Shown piece by piece: positions 10,118 through 18,330 of a DNA stretch of 64,000 nucleotides. The notes under the pieces were generated by a model. It was given only the letters and a program-made list of their open reading frames with translations, had not been told where the DNA came from and did not search any database. The DNA lies in NCBI RefSeq assembly GCF_021272205.1, contig NZ_JAJSDX010000007.1, positions 224,768 to 288,767 on the forward strand, in the 5' to 3' direction. Both the position numbers and the translations under genes were made by a program. The DNA comes from Pantoea sp. Mb-10 (lineage in GTDB: Bacteria > Pseudomonadota > Gammaproteobacteria > Enterobacterales > Enterobacteriaceae). Each line of letters starts with the position of its first letter. The stretch's first letter is position 1.

Positions 10118-11113
10118 TTACTGCTCCTCCATATTAAGCGGGAAATGGCAGGCGAACAGATGCGATTTACTGCCGCTGAGGCGGGGCGTTTCCACGCATT
10201 TACGCTGCGCGTAAGGACAGCGCGGGCCGAGTCGACAGCCAATCGGCAGGTGCTCAAGCGTGGGAATGGCGCCGGAAAGCGTGTTCAAACGACTTTTATG
10301 CGGCAGCGCGCTGCCAAAATCGGGCATCGCCCGAATAAGCGCCTGCGTGTAAGGGTGGTGCGGCTGCTCCATCAACACCTCGCTGTTAGCGCTCTCCACA
10401 GTTTGTCCGCAGTACATCACGTTAATCCGGTTCGCCCAGCGGCTCATGGTGCGCAGATCGTGACTGATCAACAAAATCGTCGTGTTGTTGTTTTGATTCA
10501 GGCGGCTGAGCAAGCGGAAGATTTGCGCCTGGGTGGTCGGTTCCATCGCGTTCGTGGGTTCATCGGCGATCAACAGCCGCGGCTGATTGGCAAGCGCAAT
10601 GGCAATCATCACTTTTTGACACTCGCCCTCGGTTAACTCGTAGGGAAAGCTGCGCATGATATCTTTGTGGTCCTTGATTCCCACCCGGTGCAGCAGCTCT
10701 ATCGCCCGCGCTTTGCGCCAGAACCAAAAACGTTGATACCAGCGCCCTTTAAATGTCCAACCCGGGATCGCCTGCATCAGTTGACGCCCCACGCGCTCGG
10801 AGGGATCCAGGCAGGATTGCGGCTCCTGAAAGATCATTGAGACATTGTGGCCGATGATGCGACGGCGCTCGCGCGGCGAGAGGCGTAGCAAATCAATATC
10901 GTCAAATACCATGCGGTCAGCGGTGATGCGCCAGTTGTCTTTAGTCACCCCACAAATGGCTTTGGCCACCAGGCTTTTACCCGAACCGGATTCGCCCACC
11001 AAACCGCGCACTTCGCCTTCGCTCAGCGTCAGGTTGATGCGATCAACGGCCTTGACCGGCCCGTCGCTGGTCATGAACTCAATGGTCAAATTACGAATAT
11101 CAAGCAGCGGCAT
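10118..11113 (-). CDS. sapD: Sap peptide transporter ATP-binding protein SapD
   Basis: The partner ATPase of SapF in the Sap ABC transporter; in E. coli SapD is the subunit that confers ATP dependence on Trk potassium uptake. The 331-residue protein has Walker A GESGSGKS, the Q-loop [15 protein letters not shown], a diverged signature [16 protein letters not shown], and Walker B LLIADEPT. The C-terminal oligopeptide-transporter extension contains [15 protein letters not shown], the cysteine motif of Opp/Dpp-type ATPases. Its start codon overlaps the sapC stop (shared base at 11113), indicating translational coupling with sapC, and sapF starts 2 bp after it ends. Confidence 0.96.
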   Translation of the reverse strand: MPLLDIRNLTIEFMTSDGPVKAVDRINLTLSEGEVRGLVGESGSGKSLVAKAICGVTKDNWRITADRMVFDDIDLLRLSPRERRRIIGHNVSMIFQEPQSCLDPSERVGRQLMQAIPGWTFKGRWYQRFWFWRKARAIELLHRVGIKDHKDIMRSFPYELTEGECQKVMIAIALANQPRLLIADEPTNAMEPTTQAQIFRLLSRLNQNNNTTILLISHDLRTMSRWANRINVMYCGQTVESANSEVLMEQPHHPYTQALIRAMPDFGSALPHKSRLNTLSGAIPTLEHLPIGCRLGPRCPYAQRKCVETPRLSGSKSHLFACHFPLNMEEQ

Positions 11114-12003
11114 TATTCAATCCCCGCTTCAACTGCGCGACGGACACCGTCGCCGAGTAAATTGACCACCAGCACGCTGATCATCAGGGCGGCGCCTGGC
11201 AGCATCACCGTCCAGGGCGCAACATAAATCAGCTCCAGCGCATCTCCCAGCATTGCGCCCCATTCCGGCGAGGGGAGCTGCGCGCCCAGGTCGAGAAAAC
11301 CCAGCGCAGCAATATCCAGAATCGCCATAGAGAGCGAGCGCGTGAGCTCACTGACCAGCAGCGGCAGCACGTTGGGCAGCACCGCGTTCCACAGAATATT
11401 GAAGTTACGCGCGCCATCAAGGCGCAGCGCAACCACGTACTCTTTTTCCATTTCGTCATGCACGGCGGTGTAAATCTCACGCACCAGGCGCGGGATGAGG
11501 GCCAAAAATACCGCTAACATGGCATGCTCCAGACGCGGCCCCAGAAATGCCACCACGATAATGGCCAGCAGCAGAGAAGGCAGCGAAAGCAGGGTATCAA
11601 GAATGTGGTTCATCACCGCTGAGCGTATCCCTTGCGTAATGCCGGCTAGCACGCCCAGGATCAGGGCGCACAGCGCGGCAAGCAGCGTCACCAGCAGCGC
11701 CGACCCCACGGTTGGCGCCACGCCGTTGAGCAGGCGGCTCAATACATCGCGCCCCAAATCGTCCGTGCCCAGGAAGAACGACACGTCGCCATAGCGTGAC
11801 CAGGAAGGGGGGAGCAGCTGGTAGCCAAGAAACTGCTGATCGATACCGTAGGGCGCCAGCAGGCCGCCAAACAGGCACAAAAACAGCAGCAGGCCAAAGC
11901 TGTACAGGCCAATCATTCCGCTGGTATCGCGATAAAACCGCTGCCAAAACAGGCGAAAAGGCGAGGGCAGTTTTTTTTCTGCGTAGACAGTATCAAAAGG
12001 CAT
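11113..12003 (-). CDS. sapC: Sap peptide transporter permease SapC
   Basis: An inner-membrane permease of about 296 residues with the characteristic [20 protein letters not shown] segment. The binding-protein-dependent transport signature ([24 protein letters not shown]) contains the EAA-loop contact with the ATPase. The ATG at 12003 gives [11 protein letters not shown], aligning with the E. coli N-terminus; the alternative TTG 6 nt upstream is less likely. In E. coli sapC overlaps the end of sapB. Here sapB is 1.3 kb away, behind oppositely oriented genes and a terminator, so sapC-sapD-sapF must have their own promoter or depend on read-through. No strong Shine-Dalgarno is visible before the start, as if the gene once relied on coupling. 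Confidence 0.95.
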   Translation of the reverse strand: MPFDTVYAEKKLPSPFRLFWQRFYRDTSGMIGLYSFGLLLFLCLFGGLLAPYGIDQQFLGYQLLPPSWSRYGDVSFFLGTDDLGRDVLSRLLNGVAPTVGSALLVTLLAALCALILGVLAGITQGIRSAVMNHILDTLLSLPSLLLAIIVVAFLGPRLEHAMLAVFLALIPRLVREIYTAVHDEMEKEYVVALRLDGARNFNILWNAVLPNVLPLLVSELTRSLSMAILDIAALGFLDLGAQLPSPEWGAMLGDALELIYVAPWTVMLPGAALMISVLVVNLLGDGVRRAVEAGIE

Positions 12004-12282
12004 AGTCAATCGCTTGTCGTGGGGTTAAGGGCGCGCGGGCGGCGTTCATACCGTTTGTCATTGTTGAGATAGCGCTCATACTTTTTATGCTGGCACTTTT
12101 GCAAGGCGCAGCGCATTAGAGGGGATTATCCGTCTATCTTCCGCTTTCAGGCAAGCCAGCACGGCGGGCAATTTCAGCAAAGCAGAACAAATGGTCAGCG
12201 AACGTACAGCGTAGGTTTTTCCTATCTCAGTGAGAAATAAGATCAACTGGCTCGCGCGCCAAGGCTGCGTCACTATCGTGCC

Positions 12283-12543
12283 ATGACTATATATCGCGTA
12301 AGAATTGGGTTTCATAACCCAACCGGCCTGACCTTCAGGCAACTAGACGAGCTGCTGGAGCCGCAACGATTCTGGCGTAAATCCACCGGTGACGGTAAGT
12401 TTCGTTATTACACGGAGTATGAATATGAGTCAGAGGTAAGGGATCTGTGTGAAGTCTGCCATCTTGCTTATTCACAAGCGTGCAAGGTGCGAAAATGTCC
12501 GTTGATTTTGGTTGAACAGAAACAACGTCCCGGAGCCGAGTAG
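12283..12543 (+). CDS. Small hypothetical protein in the sapB-sapC gap
   Basis: An 86-residue ORF that I do not recognise. It begins MTIYRVRIGFHNPTGLTFRQ and has a charged, aromatic-rich middle (RYYTEYEYESEVRDLCEVCH) with three cysteines in the second half; there is no signal peptide or membrane segment. Composition looks like a folded cytosolic protein and not a shadow, because the opposite strand here carries no known gene. The ribosome site is weak (AAGG lies about 17 nt upstream), so translation is uncertain. It sits upstream of, and parallel to, the csp gene in the segment that interrupts the sap operon. A stem of 8 bp (12564-12571 with 12586-12593) follows its stop. Confidence 0.45.
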   Translation: MTIYRVRIGFHNPTGLTFRQLDELLEPQRFWRKSTGDGKFRYYTEYEYESEVRDLCEVCHLAYSQACKVRKCPLILVEQKQRPGAE

Positions 12544-12615
12544 CGACGCATGTCTTACGCGCTGTGCCCGCAGGCGATTGCTCTCGCGGGCACCAAAGAT
12601 AAATCGCGTTAATGT

Positions 12616-12645
12616 TTGCATTCTGCATTTAAGTGTGCGTAAATA
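12616..12645 (+). promoter_or_regulatory. Candidate promoter of the csp gene
   Basis: TTGCAT at 12616-12621 and TAAATA at 12640-12645 are separated by 18 bp. Transcription would start near 12652, giving a leader of about 159 nt before the csp ATG, a length like that of the E. coli cspA leader. Prediction by eye only. Confidence 0.45.
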
Positions 12646-12651
12646 GCTTTC

Positions 12652-12810
12652 CGGTCTGATAAGCAGACAGTCTCATAGTTGGTTCCTATTTTATCCCTCA
12701 TCCGTTTAAGTGCCGTTCTCAAGCCTTTTCCTTTGAGTGTTATCTCCAGTTCTGATGTGTCTCTGCGTTCAGCCCATCAATGCCATATGGCTCAAAGTTA
12801 AGGTAAAATT
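12652..12810 (+). promoter_or_regulatory. Long cold-shock-type 5' leader
   Basis: About 159 nt with no ORF between the candidate start site and the csp ATG. Near the 5' end GGTCTGATAAGCAGACAG can fold and sits where the cold box of cspA lies. Just before the ribosome site the perfect 10-bp palindrome GCCATATGGC (12782-12791) precedes AAGTTAAGGTAAAATT, closely paralleling the GCCGAAAGGC element and AAGG site of the cspA leader. Such leaders refold at low temperature and favour translation then. Thermoregulation here is inferred from that resemblance. Confidence 0.6.
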
Positions 12811-13023
12811 ATGTCTAATAAAATTCTCGGCACCGTAAAATGGTTCAACTCTGAAAAGGGCTTCGGCTTCATTTCTCCTGAAAACGGCAGCAAAGATGTG
12901 TTCGTTCACTACTCTGCGATTCAGGGCGATGCGTTCCGCACCCTCGAAGAAGGCCAGAAAGTAGAATTCTCCGTGCAGGACGGCCCTAAAGGCCCGTCAG
13001 CTGCCAACGTAACGGGTGTATAA
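12811..13023 (+). CDS. CspA-family cold-shock protein
   Basis: A 70-residue single-domain nucleic-acid chaperone that binds single-stranded RNA/DNA. It carries both RNP motifs: KGFGFISP (RNP1) and VFVHYSAIQ (RNP2), preceded by the conserved GTVKWFN. The length matches the CspA family. The leader and the YmcF-like gene immediately downstream point to a cold-inducible paralogue (CspH/CspI/CspA group) and not the constitutive CspC/CspE, but the exact orthologue is not assigned. AAGG lies 8 nt before the ATG. The gene runs opposite to the surrounding sap genes. Confidence 0.93.
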   Translation: MSNKILGTVKWFNSEKGFGFISPENGSKDVFVHYSAIQGDAFRTLEEGQKVEFSVQDGPKGPSAANVTGV

Positions 13024-13025
13024 CG

Positions 13026-13181
13026 ATTAACACCATTACGAGTATGCGCTGCCCCGCGTGTCAGGGCTCGCAATATCGTCAATCGATTTTTGACATCAGC
13101 AGCAAAAATCCGATGGGCGCAAAATGCATTTTTTGTAAAGCGGCAATGATGCGCCATACGGCAATGCCCCTGGCGGCGTAA
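13026..13181 (+). CDS. ymcF: YmcF/YnfQ-like cold-shock microprotein, probable ATT start
   Basis: A 45-residue frame from the ATG at 13044, or 51 residues from the ATT at 13026, beginning 2 bp after the csp stop. It carries two CxxC pairs, CPAC and CIFC, separated by GSQYRQSIFDISSKNPMGAK, a zinc-ribbon pattern shared with E. coli YmcF and YnfQ, which also follow csp genes. E. coli YmcF and YnfQ are reported to initiate at ATT. Here the ATT supplies the extra N-terminal residues (INTITS before MRCPAC) that bring the length in line with the family, so I chose it; the ATG is the conservative alternative. Function is unknown beyond cold induction. Confidence 0.75.
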   Translation: MNTITSMRCPACQGSQYRQSIFDISSKNPMGAKCIFCKAAMMRHTAMPLAA

Positions 13182-13246
13182 GTCAGCGCTTTCCAAGCCT
13201 GATAATGCCGAATGCGTTGTTGGGCGGTAAAAAAAGCATCAAAAAA

Positions 13247-13269
13247 GGCCACCTTTGGGTGGCCTTTTT
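13247..13269. terminator. Bidirectional intrinsic terminator between the csp cassette and sapB
   Basis: A perfect stem GGCCACC/GGTGGCC with a TTTG loop is flanked by AAAAAA on the left and TTTTT on the right, so it can end transcription from both directions. It would close the csp-ymcF transcript and also stop transcription leaving sapB toward sapC. Confidence 0.88.
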
Positions 13270-13302
13270 ATTGCGAATAATCAGCGTGCAGTAAACGCGG
13301 GA

Positions 13303-14268
13303 TTAACGCAGGGCATACCACTCTTTATGTTTGAGTGGATTCAACGCGGCACCGACAATATCAGACAGCACGCTCACCACCATCACCAACCCGCCAATCA
13401 CCATCACGCCCGCTGAAATCGCGGCATAATCCTGTTGGCGAATCGCGTTAATCAGCCATCGTCCTATCCCCGGCCAGTTAAAGACCACTTCGGTGATCAT
13501 CGCCAGCGTGAGCATGGTGGAGAACTGCAGCCCCAGGCGGGGAATGACCGGCGGTAGCGCATTGTGCAATACGTGACGGCGAATCACGGTAAAACGCGAT
13601 AAACCGCGCGTCGCCGCGGCCTTCACATAGTTTTTCTCCATCACTTCACGGGTACTGCTGCGTAACAGACGAATCACTTCGGTGGTGGGTGCCACGGCCA
13701 ACACGATCACCGGCAGAATCATGTGGGTGAGCGCGCTGATCAGCATTTCATGACGCCAACGTGACGGACTCAGCCAGGCGTCTATCAAGGCAAAGCCGGT
13801 GATCTTTTGTACCGGATAGAGCAGGTCAAAACGGCCCGACACCGGTAGCCAGCCCAGCGTTAGTGAGAAGAACAGCGTAAACAGCAGCGCCAGCCAGAAC
13901 ACCGGCAGCGAAAAGCCCAGCAGTGCCAACGCGCTAATCAGCTTGTCCTGCCACTTCTTGCGCATCACGCCCGCGCAAATGCCCAGTGGGATCCCCGTCA
14001 GCAGTGCCAGCAAAAACGCCAGCACGCACAGCTCCAGCGTGGCGGGAAATACCTCACGCAATTGGAGGCCAATTAACTGACCGTTGGTGCTGGACACGCC
14101 AAAATCAAACTGCAGCAGCCCCTGAAACCAGAACCACCAGGCATCCAACAATGAGGCACCCTCGAGCGGCGCGTTGGGCGTGAAATAACTCAGGCTGAAG
14201 CTCACCAACGAGAGCAAAAACAGCGTAATCAGCAGCAGCAGCAAACGGCGTATGAGATAGATGATCAT
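13303..14268 (-). CDS. sapB: Sap peptide transporter permease SapB
   Basis: The 321-residue inner-membrane permease pairs with SapC to form the Sap channel. It has about six hydrophobic helices, starting [20 protein letters not shown], and the permease signature [20 protein letters not shown] with the EAA-type glycine. The C-terminus [13 protein letters not shown] is characteristic of SapB. It starts 2 bp after sapA ends, so the two are cotranscribed. After its stop comes a bidirectional terminator, not sapC, which separates the operon into sapAB and sapCDF. Confidence 0.96.
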   Translation of the reverse strand: MIIYLIRRLLLLLITLFLLSLVSFSLSYFTPNAPLEGASLLDAWWFWFQGLLQFDFGVSSTNGQLIGLQLREVFPATLELCVLAFLLALLTGIPLGICAGVMRKKWQDKLISALALLGFSLPVFWLALLFTLFFSLTLGWLPVSGRFDLLYPVQKITGFALIDAWLSPSRWRHEMLISALTHMILPVIVLAVAPTTEVIRLLRSSTREVMEKNYVKAAATRGLSRFTVIRRHVLHNALPPVIPRLGLQFSTMLTLAMITEVVFNWPGIGRWLINAIRQQDYAAISAGVMVIGGLVMVVSVLSDIVGAALNPLKHKEWYALR

Positions 14269-14270
14269 GC

Positions 14271-15893
14271 TTATTCTTCCTGGCTACTGTCGCGGTAAAC
14301 CCCAGCAAACGAGGCGTTGCCAAAGGGGCTGAGCACCAGGCCTTTGATGTCGTGTCGATAGGCCTGCAGTCGCAGCGACGAGGCCAGCGGCAGCACCGGC
14401 AGGGATTGTGCCAGGAGCTGCTGTGCGTGACTGTAGTTGTCGATGCGCGCCGAAAGTTGCTGAGAGAGCAGGGCGCGCTGCAGCAACGCGTCAAACTCGG
14501 GCGAACACCAGTGTGCATAATTGGTTTGCGAACGAATGGCGGCGCAGCTCAGGAGTGGCCGAAAAAAGCTGTCAGGATCGTTGCTGTCAGTTGACCAACC
14601 GGTAAGCGTGAGGTCGTGATTCATGGCCATCAGCTGGGCTTCCTGAAACCGCCCTTCAACCGGGGCAATGGTCACTTCAACGCCCACCTGCGCTAAATCG
14701 GCCTGCAGCAGCTCGGCCGTTTTGAGCGGGCTGGGATTCCAGGACTGCGAGGTGGTTGGTACCACAAGACGAAGATGCAAATTTTCAATACCGAGCGCGC
14801 GCAGCGCCTCACGCGCTTTGTCCGGATTGTATTCCGTTACGCGCGCGCTGTTGTCATACGCCCAGGATGCACGCGGCAAAATCGACGCCGCCGTTTCTGC
14901 CGTGCCGTAGTAAATCGACTCCATGAGCCGCTCGTTGTTGATCGCCAGCGCCAGTGCATGTCGCACTTCGGGCCGATCCAACGGCGGTTTGCGGGTATTG
15001 AAGGCTAAGTAAGCGATGTTCATCCCCGGGCGTAACGTCATGCGCAGCCGGGGATCGTCGCGTAAAATCGAGAGCTGGCTGGCGGCGGGATACGCAAGGA
15101 CGTCACATTCGCCGGTGAGTAATTTAGAAAGACGTCCGGTGCCGCCTACGCCCAAATCGATCACCACCTGCTGTAATCGCGGTACGCCGCGCCAATAGTG
15201 CGGGTTGCGCGCCAGGCGTAAATATTGTCCGGTACGGTACTCGCTAAGCTGATACGGGCCGGTACCCACGGGCTCGCGATCCAAACGCTCTTGCTGGCCT
15301 TTAGCGGTAAGCTGAGTGGCATACTCTTGTGACAGGATCGGCGCGTAATGGGTCGCGATGTGCCAGAGAAATGAGGCATCCGGGCTGTTCAGGCGAATTT
15401 CGACGGTGCTGTTGTCCAGTTTCTTGACGCTTTGCACCGAGTCGGCGAACTGCAGGCTGTCAAAATAGGGATAGCTGCCGCCGTTAACGTTGTGCCAGGG
15501 ATGCTGTCTGTCAAACATGCGCGCAAAGCTAAATACCACATCGTCGGCATTCATGTTGCGCGAGGGGGTAAACTGATTAGTGTGCTGAAACTGAACATTT
15601 TTGCGCAGATGGAAGCGGTAGGTGGCGCCGTTATCGCGTACTTCCCAGCTTTGCGCCAGATCGGGCATCAATCGGTATGTGTAGGGATCGACATCGACCA
15701 GGCGATCGTAAAGCTGCGCCGCCAGCGTATCCACAACCAGACCGCTGCTCACCATTTGCGGATTAAAGGTGTTTACGGTGCCGTTTACGCAGTAGACAAA
15801 GCCGCTATTACGGATCGATTCCACAGGGGCGGCAAGCGCAGGCAGCATAAAGGCGCTGAGGCTAAGCAGCAGCATAAGGCGTAGTTTTGACAT
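14271..15893 (-). CDS. sapA: Sap transporter periplasmic peptide-binding protein SapA
   Basis: An extracytoplasmic binding protein of 540 residues in the OppA/DppA family that captures antimicrobial or other peptides. The signal peptide [22 protein letters not shown] precedes the mature start [17 protein letters not shown]. Conserved internal stretches include [20 protein letters not shown] and [20 protein letters not shown]. The ATG at 15893 is preferred to a TTG 9 nt upstream because it starts the signal peptide directly. It heads the sapAB transcript. The upstream region on the opposite strand holds the Fur box and RyhB, so RyhB and sapA are divergently transcribed. Confidence 0.96.
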   Translation of the reverse strand: MSKLRLMLLLSLSAFMLPALAAPVESIRNSGFVYCVNGTVNTFNPQMVSSGLVVDTLAAQLYDRLVDVDPYTYRLMPDLAQSWEVRDNGATYRFHLRKNVQFQHTNQFTPSRNMNADDVVFSFARMFDRQHPWHNVNGGSYPYFDSLQFADSVQSVKKLDNSTVEIRLNSPDASFLWHIATHYAPILSQEYATQLTAKGQQERLDREPVGTGPYQLSEYRTGQYLRLARNPHYWRGVPRLQQVVIDLGVGGTGRLSKLLTGECDVLAYPAASQLSILRDDPRLRMTLRPGMNIAYLAFNTRKPPLDRPEVRHALALAINNERLMESIYYGTAETAASILPRASWAYDNSARVTEYNPDKAREALRALGIENLHLRLVVPTTSQSWNPSPLKTAELLQADLAQVGVEVTIAPVEGRFQEAQLMAMNHDLTLTGWSTDSNDPDSFFRPLLSCAAIRSQTNYAHWCSPEFDALLQRALLSQQLSARIDNYSHAQQLLAQSLPVLPLASSLRLQAYRHDIKGLVLSPFGNASFAGVYRDSSQEE

Positions 15894-16028
15894 AGAGCTC
15901 AACGAATTTCAGGCAGTGGCGTGAGTGTAACGTAAAGCGGGGAACATCCCAAATGCTCGACGCCTGCTGCGAAGGGGCGTCACGTTATCAGACGCGCAAG
16001 GATGGAGCGAAAAAATCGCATCCATTGC

Positions 16029-16058
16029 TTTACAGATGATAATGGGAATGATTATTAT
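16029..16058 (+). promoter_or_regulatory. ryhB promoter with overlapping Fur box
   Basis: GATAATGGGAATGATTATT at 16038-16056 matches the 19-bp Fur consensus at 15 positions. It overlaps a candidate promoter, TTTACA (16029-16034) and TATTAT (16053-16058) with an 18-bp spacer. The arrangement is the same as at E. coli ryhB, where Fur with iron represses the promoter. Iron repression here is inferred. Confidence 0.85.
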
Positions 16059-16064
16059 TAGCGT

Positions 16065-16157
16065 GCACTTCAGCGGTGTCTCTACCGATAAAGTGCACGA
16101 CATTGCTCACATTGCTTCCAGTATGACGTTGCCCGCCTTATGTGCGGGCTTTTTTTT
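16065..16157 (+). ncRNA. ryhB: Small RNA RyhB
   Basis: RyhB is the iron-starvation sRNA that pairs through Hfq with mRNAs of iron-using proteins and lowers their expression. The core GCACGACATTGCTCACATTG at 16095-16114, followed by CTTCCAGTAT, is identical to the seed region of E. coli RyhB. It is followed by a rho-independent terminator: stem GCCCGC/GCGGGC at 16131-16149, then a run of T to 16157. The Fur box overlaps the promoter. The 5' end at about 16065 is placed 6 nt after the -10 element, giving 93 nt, close to the usual size. Its terminator ends 23 nt from the stop codon of the convergent proline-rich gene, and sapA diverges from it. Confidence 0.95.
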
Positions 16158-16180
16158 GTCGGTAACCCCCATGCAGGGCA

Positions 16181-16792
16181 TCAGCGCGGTGGCGGAGCGG
16201 CACCCGGTGCAGGCGGTGGCGGTGGAACGGCGCCCGGTGCAGGCGGTGGCGGCGGAACGGCACCCGGTGCAGGCGGTGGCGGTGGAACGGCACCCGGTGC
16301 AGGCGGTGGTGGCGGAACCGCACCCGGCGCAGGGGGCGGCGGCGGCACGGCAGCTGGCCCGGAGGATGCCGGAACCACAACCACTAACGGCTGAGGCGGA
16401 GCAGTGTTTACTGAGGATCGCACCATAAAGGCGGCACCCAAAACGATGAGCCCGGTGATCACTGCCAAAATGATGCCAAACACGATAAGGGTGCTGAAGA
16501 GACCCGCGTGAAGACCGGCAAAAGATCGGCCGCCTTCTGCTGACTGAGGGGCAACGTTTTCCTGCCACATAGCACGCTGGCGGTCCCGCTGTTGCTGTGC
16601 CGCTTCCAGGGCCTGCAATTTTTCCTCAAGGCCACGCGTCAGTGTATCTAGCGTCGCAATGCGCTGTGCCAGCTGGGCGTTATGTTCTGCGTGCTGTTCG
16701 CGTAACGTCTGCTCTGCGTCAGCAAATTTTTGGCCTATTTCCGCACGTATTTCTGCCAGGCTGGCATCAAACTCTTCACGCGTCATTGTCAT
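16181..16792 (-). CDS. Coiled-coil single-pass membrane protein with VPPPPPAPGA repeats
   Basis: A 203-residue protein not recognised as a named family. Residues 1 to about 75 are charged and heptad-like (EEFDASLAEIRAEIGQKF, then LEEKLQALEAAQQQRDRQR), suggesting a coiled coil. One hydrophobic segment follows at about 98-124 (FSTLIVFGIILAVITGLIVL). The C-terminal tail is almost pure Pro/Ala/Gly/Val: five tandem copies of VPPPPPAPGA, ending APPPR. The polyproline runs would call for EF-P during translation. The start at 16792 is chosen because AAGGA lies 6 nt upstream; the ATG at 16798 touches the ribosome site. It lies between pspF and ryhB/sapA, all envelope- or stress-related. An envelope-spanning or docking role is conceivable, but no function is claimed. 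Confidence 0.7.
   Translation of the reverse strand: MTMTREEFDASLAEIRAEIGQKFADAEQTLREQHAEHNAQLAQRIATLDTLTRGLEEKLQALEAAQQQRDRQRAMWQENVAPQSAEGGRSFAGLHAGLFSTLIVFGIILAVITGLIVLGAAFMVRSSVNTAPPQPLVVVVPASSGPAAVPPPPPAPGAVPPPPPAPGAVPPPPPAPGAVPPPPPAPGAVPPPPPAPGAAPPPR
16201..16350. repeat. Five tandem 30-bp repeats encoding VPPPPPAPGA
   Basis: Five contiguous 30-bp units (CACCCGGTGCAGGCGGTGGC followed by GGTGGAACGG on the plus strand) differ at only a few positions; the last unit is the most diverged. They encode the C-terminal repeats of the minus-strand membrane protein. Near-identity at DNA level suggests recent slippage and probable copy-number variation between strains. Confidence 0.93.
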
Positions 16793-17148
16793 GCGCATTC
16801 CTTATTTTTTAGGTGGGCGTTATCCAATGGAATAATGAATATAGCGCAGCGGGATGACGATATTTATATTTGTAGAAAAAGTATGAGAGCTTGAAATGAA
16901 TGATTTAAAACAGGTTTAAAATACGCTTACATTTTACCTCAGCCGGTCGCCCGGCGGCCCTCAGCCTTGCGTGCGGGGGATCCGCACGTACACATGCTTA
17001 TGAAAACCTTTGCTCAGTGCAGCAGAATTAATCAATAAACGAAGGCGCTACCCAAATATATCTGACGCGTCGTTAATAAAAGCGGCAATCAGGTAAATTT
17101 AATTTGGCAATAAGCCTATTGCGCGCGAGTCACCTGTCACCGCTTTAT
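16793..17148. other. Intergenic region between pspF and the proline-rich gene
   Basis: About 356 bp, A+T-rich on the side nearer the proline-rich gene, with no ORF of note. It holds the AAGGA ribosome site of the proline-rich gene (near 16799-16803) and presumably its promoter. A small stem GTGCGG/CCGCAC lies near 16970-16986 without a U run. No clear operator was recognised. Confidence 0.4.
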
Positions 17149-18168
17149 TTACTTGTCATTTATTGCAGCCGATGAGGGGGCATCAATTTTAACGTCGTGT
17201 TTTTTCATCATCGCGCGCAGCTGGTGGTATGTGACCTGCAGTAACGCGGCCGCGCGGCGTTGGTTGTATCGCGCCTGCTGCAAACTGGCTTCCACCAGCG
17301 CCCGTTCCTGCTGGTTTTGCCATTCCCGTAAATCCAGCGGCAGGGCGGGCAAACTCGCCCGCTCGGCTTCAGGTTGCACAGGGAGGTCGTAATCGGGCGG
17401 CGCGAAAGGATTGATAATGATGTTATCCAGCGGTCGGTCGCTGCTGTGATGGCGGTAAACTGAACGCTCCACCACATTTTTCAGTTCGCGCACATTTCCT
17501 GGCCAGCCGTGGTTCAGCAGTACCTGCTGGGCCTGCTCCGTGAAGCCAGGAAACAGCGGCATGCCCAGTTCACGGCACATTTGGATAGCAAAATGCTCCG
17601 CCATCACCAGAATGTCACTGCGTCGCGCGCGCAGCGGCGGCAGTTGCACCACATCAAACGCGAGGCGGTCCAGTAAATCTGCGCGGAATTTTCCTGCGGC
17701 GGCCAGCGCGGGTAAATCTTCATTGGTGGCACACACCAAACGCACGTTGACCTGCAGCGCATGATTACCGCCCACGCGCTCCAGTTGCCCATACTCAATG
17801 ACCCGCAGAAGCTTCTCTTGCACCAGCATCGGTGCAGTAGCCAGTTCATCGAGAAAAAGCGTGCCGCCGTCGGCACGTTCAAAGCGCCCCAAATGGCGTT
17901 TTTGCGCACCGGTAAAGGCGCCAGCCTCATGGCCAAACAGTTCAGAATCCAGCAGGTTTTCGTTGAGTGCCGCGCAGTTGAGTGAGATAAACGGCCCTTG
18001 CCAGCGTTCAGAAAGATAGTGCAGACGGCTGGCGATCAGCTCTTTACCCGTACCCCGTTCGCCCACCACCAGCACCGGTTTTTCCAGCGGCGCAAGACGA
18101 GAAACGTGCTCCAGCACCTCTAAAAAGTTGTTTGATTCACCGAGCAGGGTCTCTTTGCTAGTCATCAT
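17149..18168 (-). CDS. pspF: Phage-shock operon activator PspF
   Basis: A sigma-54 enhancer-binding AAA+ activator that drives pspA transcription and is held inactive by PspA. The 339-residue protein begins [20 protein letters not shown] and has no N-terminal receiver domain, as expected for PspF. It has Walker A GERGTGKE, the sigma-54 contact loop GAFTGA within [18 protein letters not shown], Walker [11 protein letters not shown], and a C-terminal Fis-type helix-turn-helix ([20 protein letters not shown]). The tail is slightly longer than in E. coli (325 residues). The upstream in-frame extension to 18243 is rejected because it overlaps the pspA control region. It is divergent from pspA. Confidence 0.96.
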   Translation of the reverse strand: MMTSKETLLGESNNFLEVLEHVSRLAPLEKPVLVVGERGTGKELIASRLHYLSERWQGPFISLNCAALNENLLDSELFGHEAGAFTGAQKRHLGRFERADGGTLFLDELATAPMLVQEKLLRVIEYGQLERVGGNHALQVNVRLVCATNEDLPALAAAGKFRADLLDRLAFDVVQLPPLRARRSDILVMAEHFAIQMCRELGMPLFPGFTEQAQQVLLNHGWPGNVRELKNVVERSVYRHHSSDRPLDNIIINPFAPPDYDLPVQPEAERASLPALPLDLREWQNQQERALVEASLQQARYNQRRAAALLQVTYHQLRAMMKKHDVKIDAPSSAAINDK

Positions 18169-18265
18169 AATGAATTTCGCCACAGCTTGATTAATTTCAC
18201 TAACGCCAAGCATGGCTGCGCGGCACAAAAAAAGCAAAAACATTTACAATCAATGCGTTATGAAA

Positions 18266-18284
18266 TTGGCACGCAATTTGTATT
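18266..18284 (+). promoter_or_regulatory. Sigma-54 promoter of pspA
   Basis: TTGGCACGCAATTTGTATT has the GG of the -24 element and the TTTGT of the -12 element at the right spacing, and resembles the E. coli pspA sigma-54 promoter. The start would fall near 18293, about 38 nt before the pspA ATG. The A+T-rich stretch on its left, toward pspF, is where PspF and IHF sites would be expected. Confidence 0.85.
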
Positions 18285-18330
18285 AAGCAGACAGGACAAC
18301 CGATTACCGTACACATTGAGGAATACAACT

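Noticed and set aside
12085-12628. Minus-strand ORFs (85 and 97 residues) in the sapB-sapC gap
   Set aside because: They overlap the more protein-like plus-strand ORF, lack ribosome sites and do not resemble known proteins.
16120-16160. The terminator at 16131 as belonging to the proline-rich gene
   Set aside because: The T run is on the plus strand only, so it ends RyhB and not the minus-strand gene.
16036-16428. Plus-strand ORFs across the proline-repeat region and ryhB, including a Gly/Ala-rich GGGGTAPGA frame
   Set aside because: They are antisense readings of the 30-bp repeats and of the sRNA; no ribosome site, and the low-complexity composition follows from the repeats.
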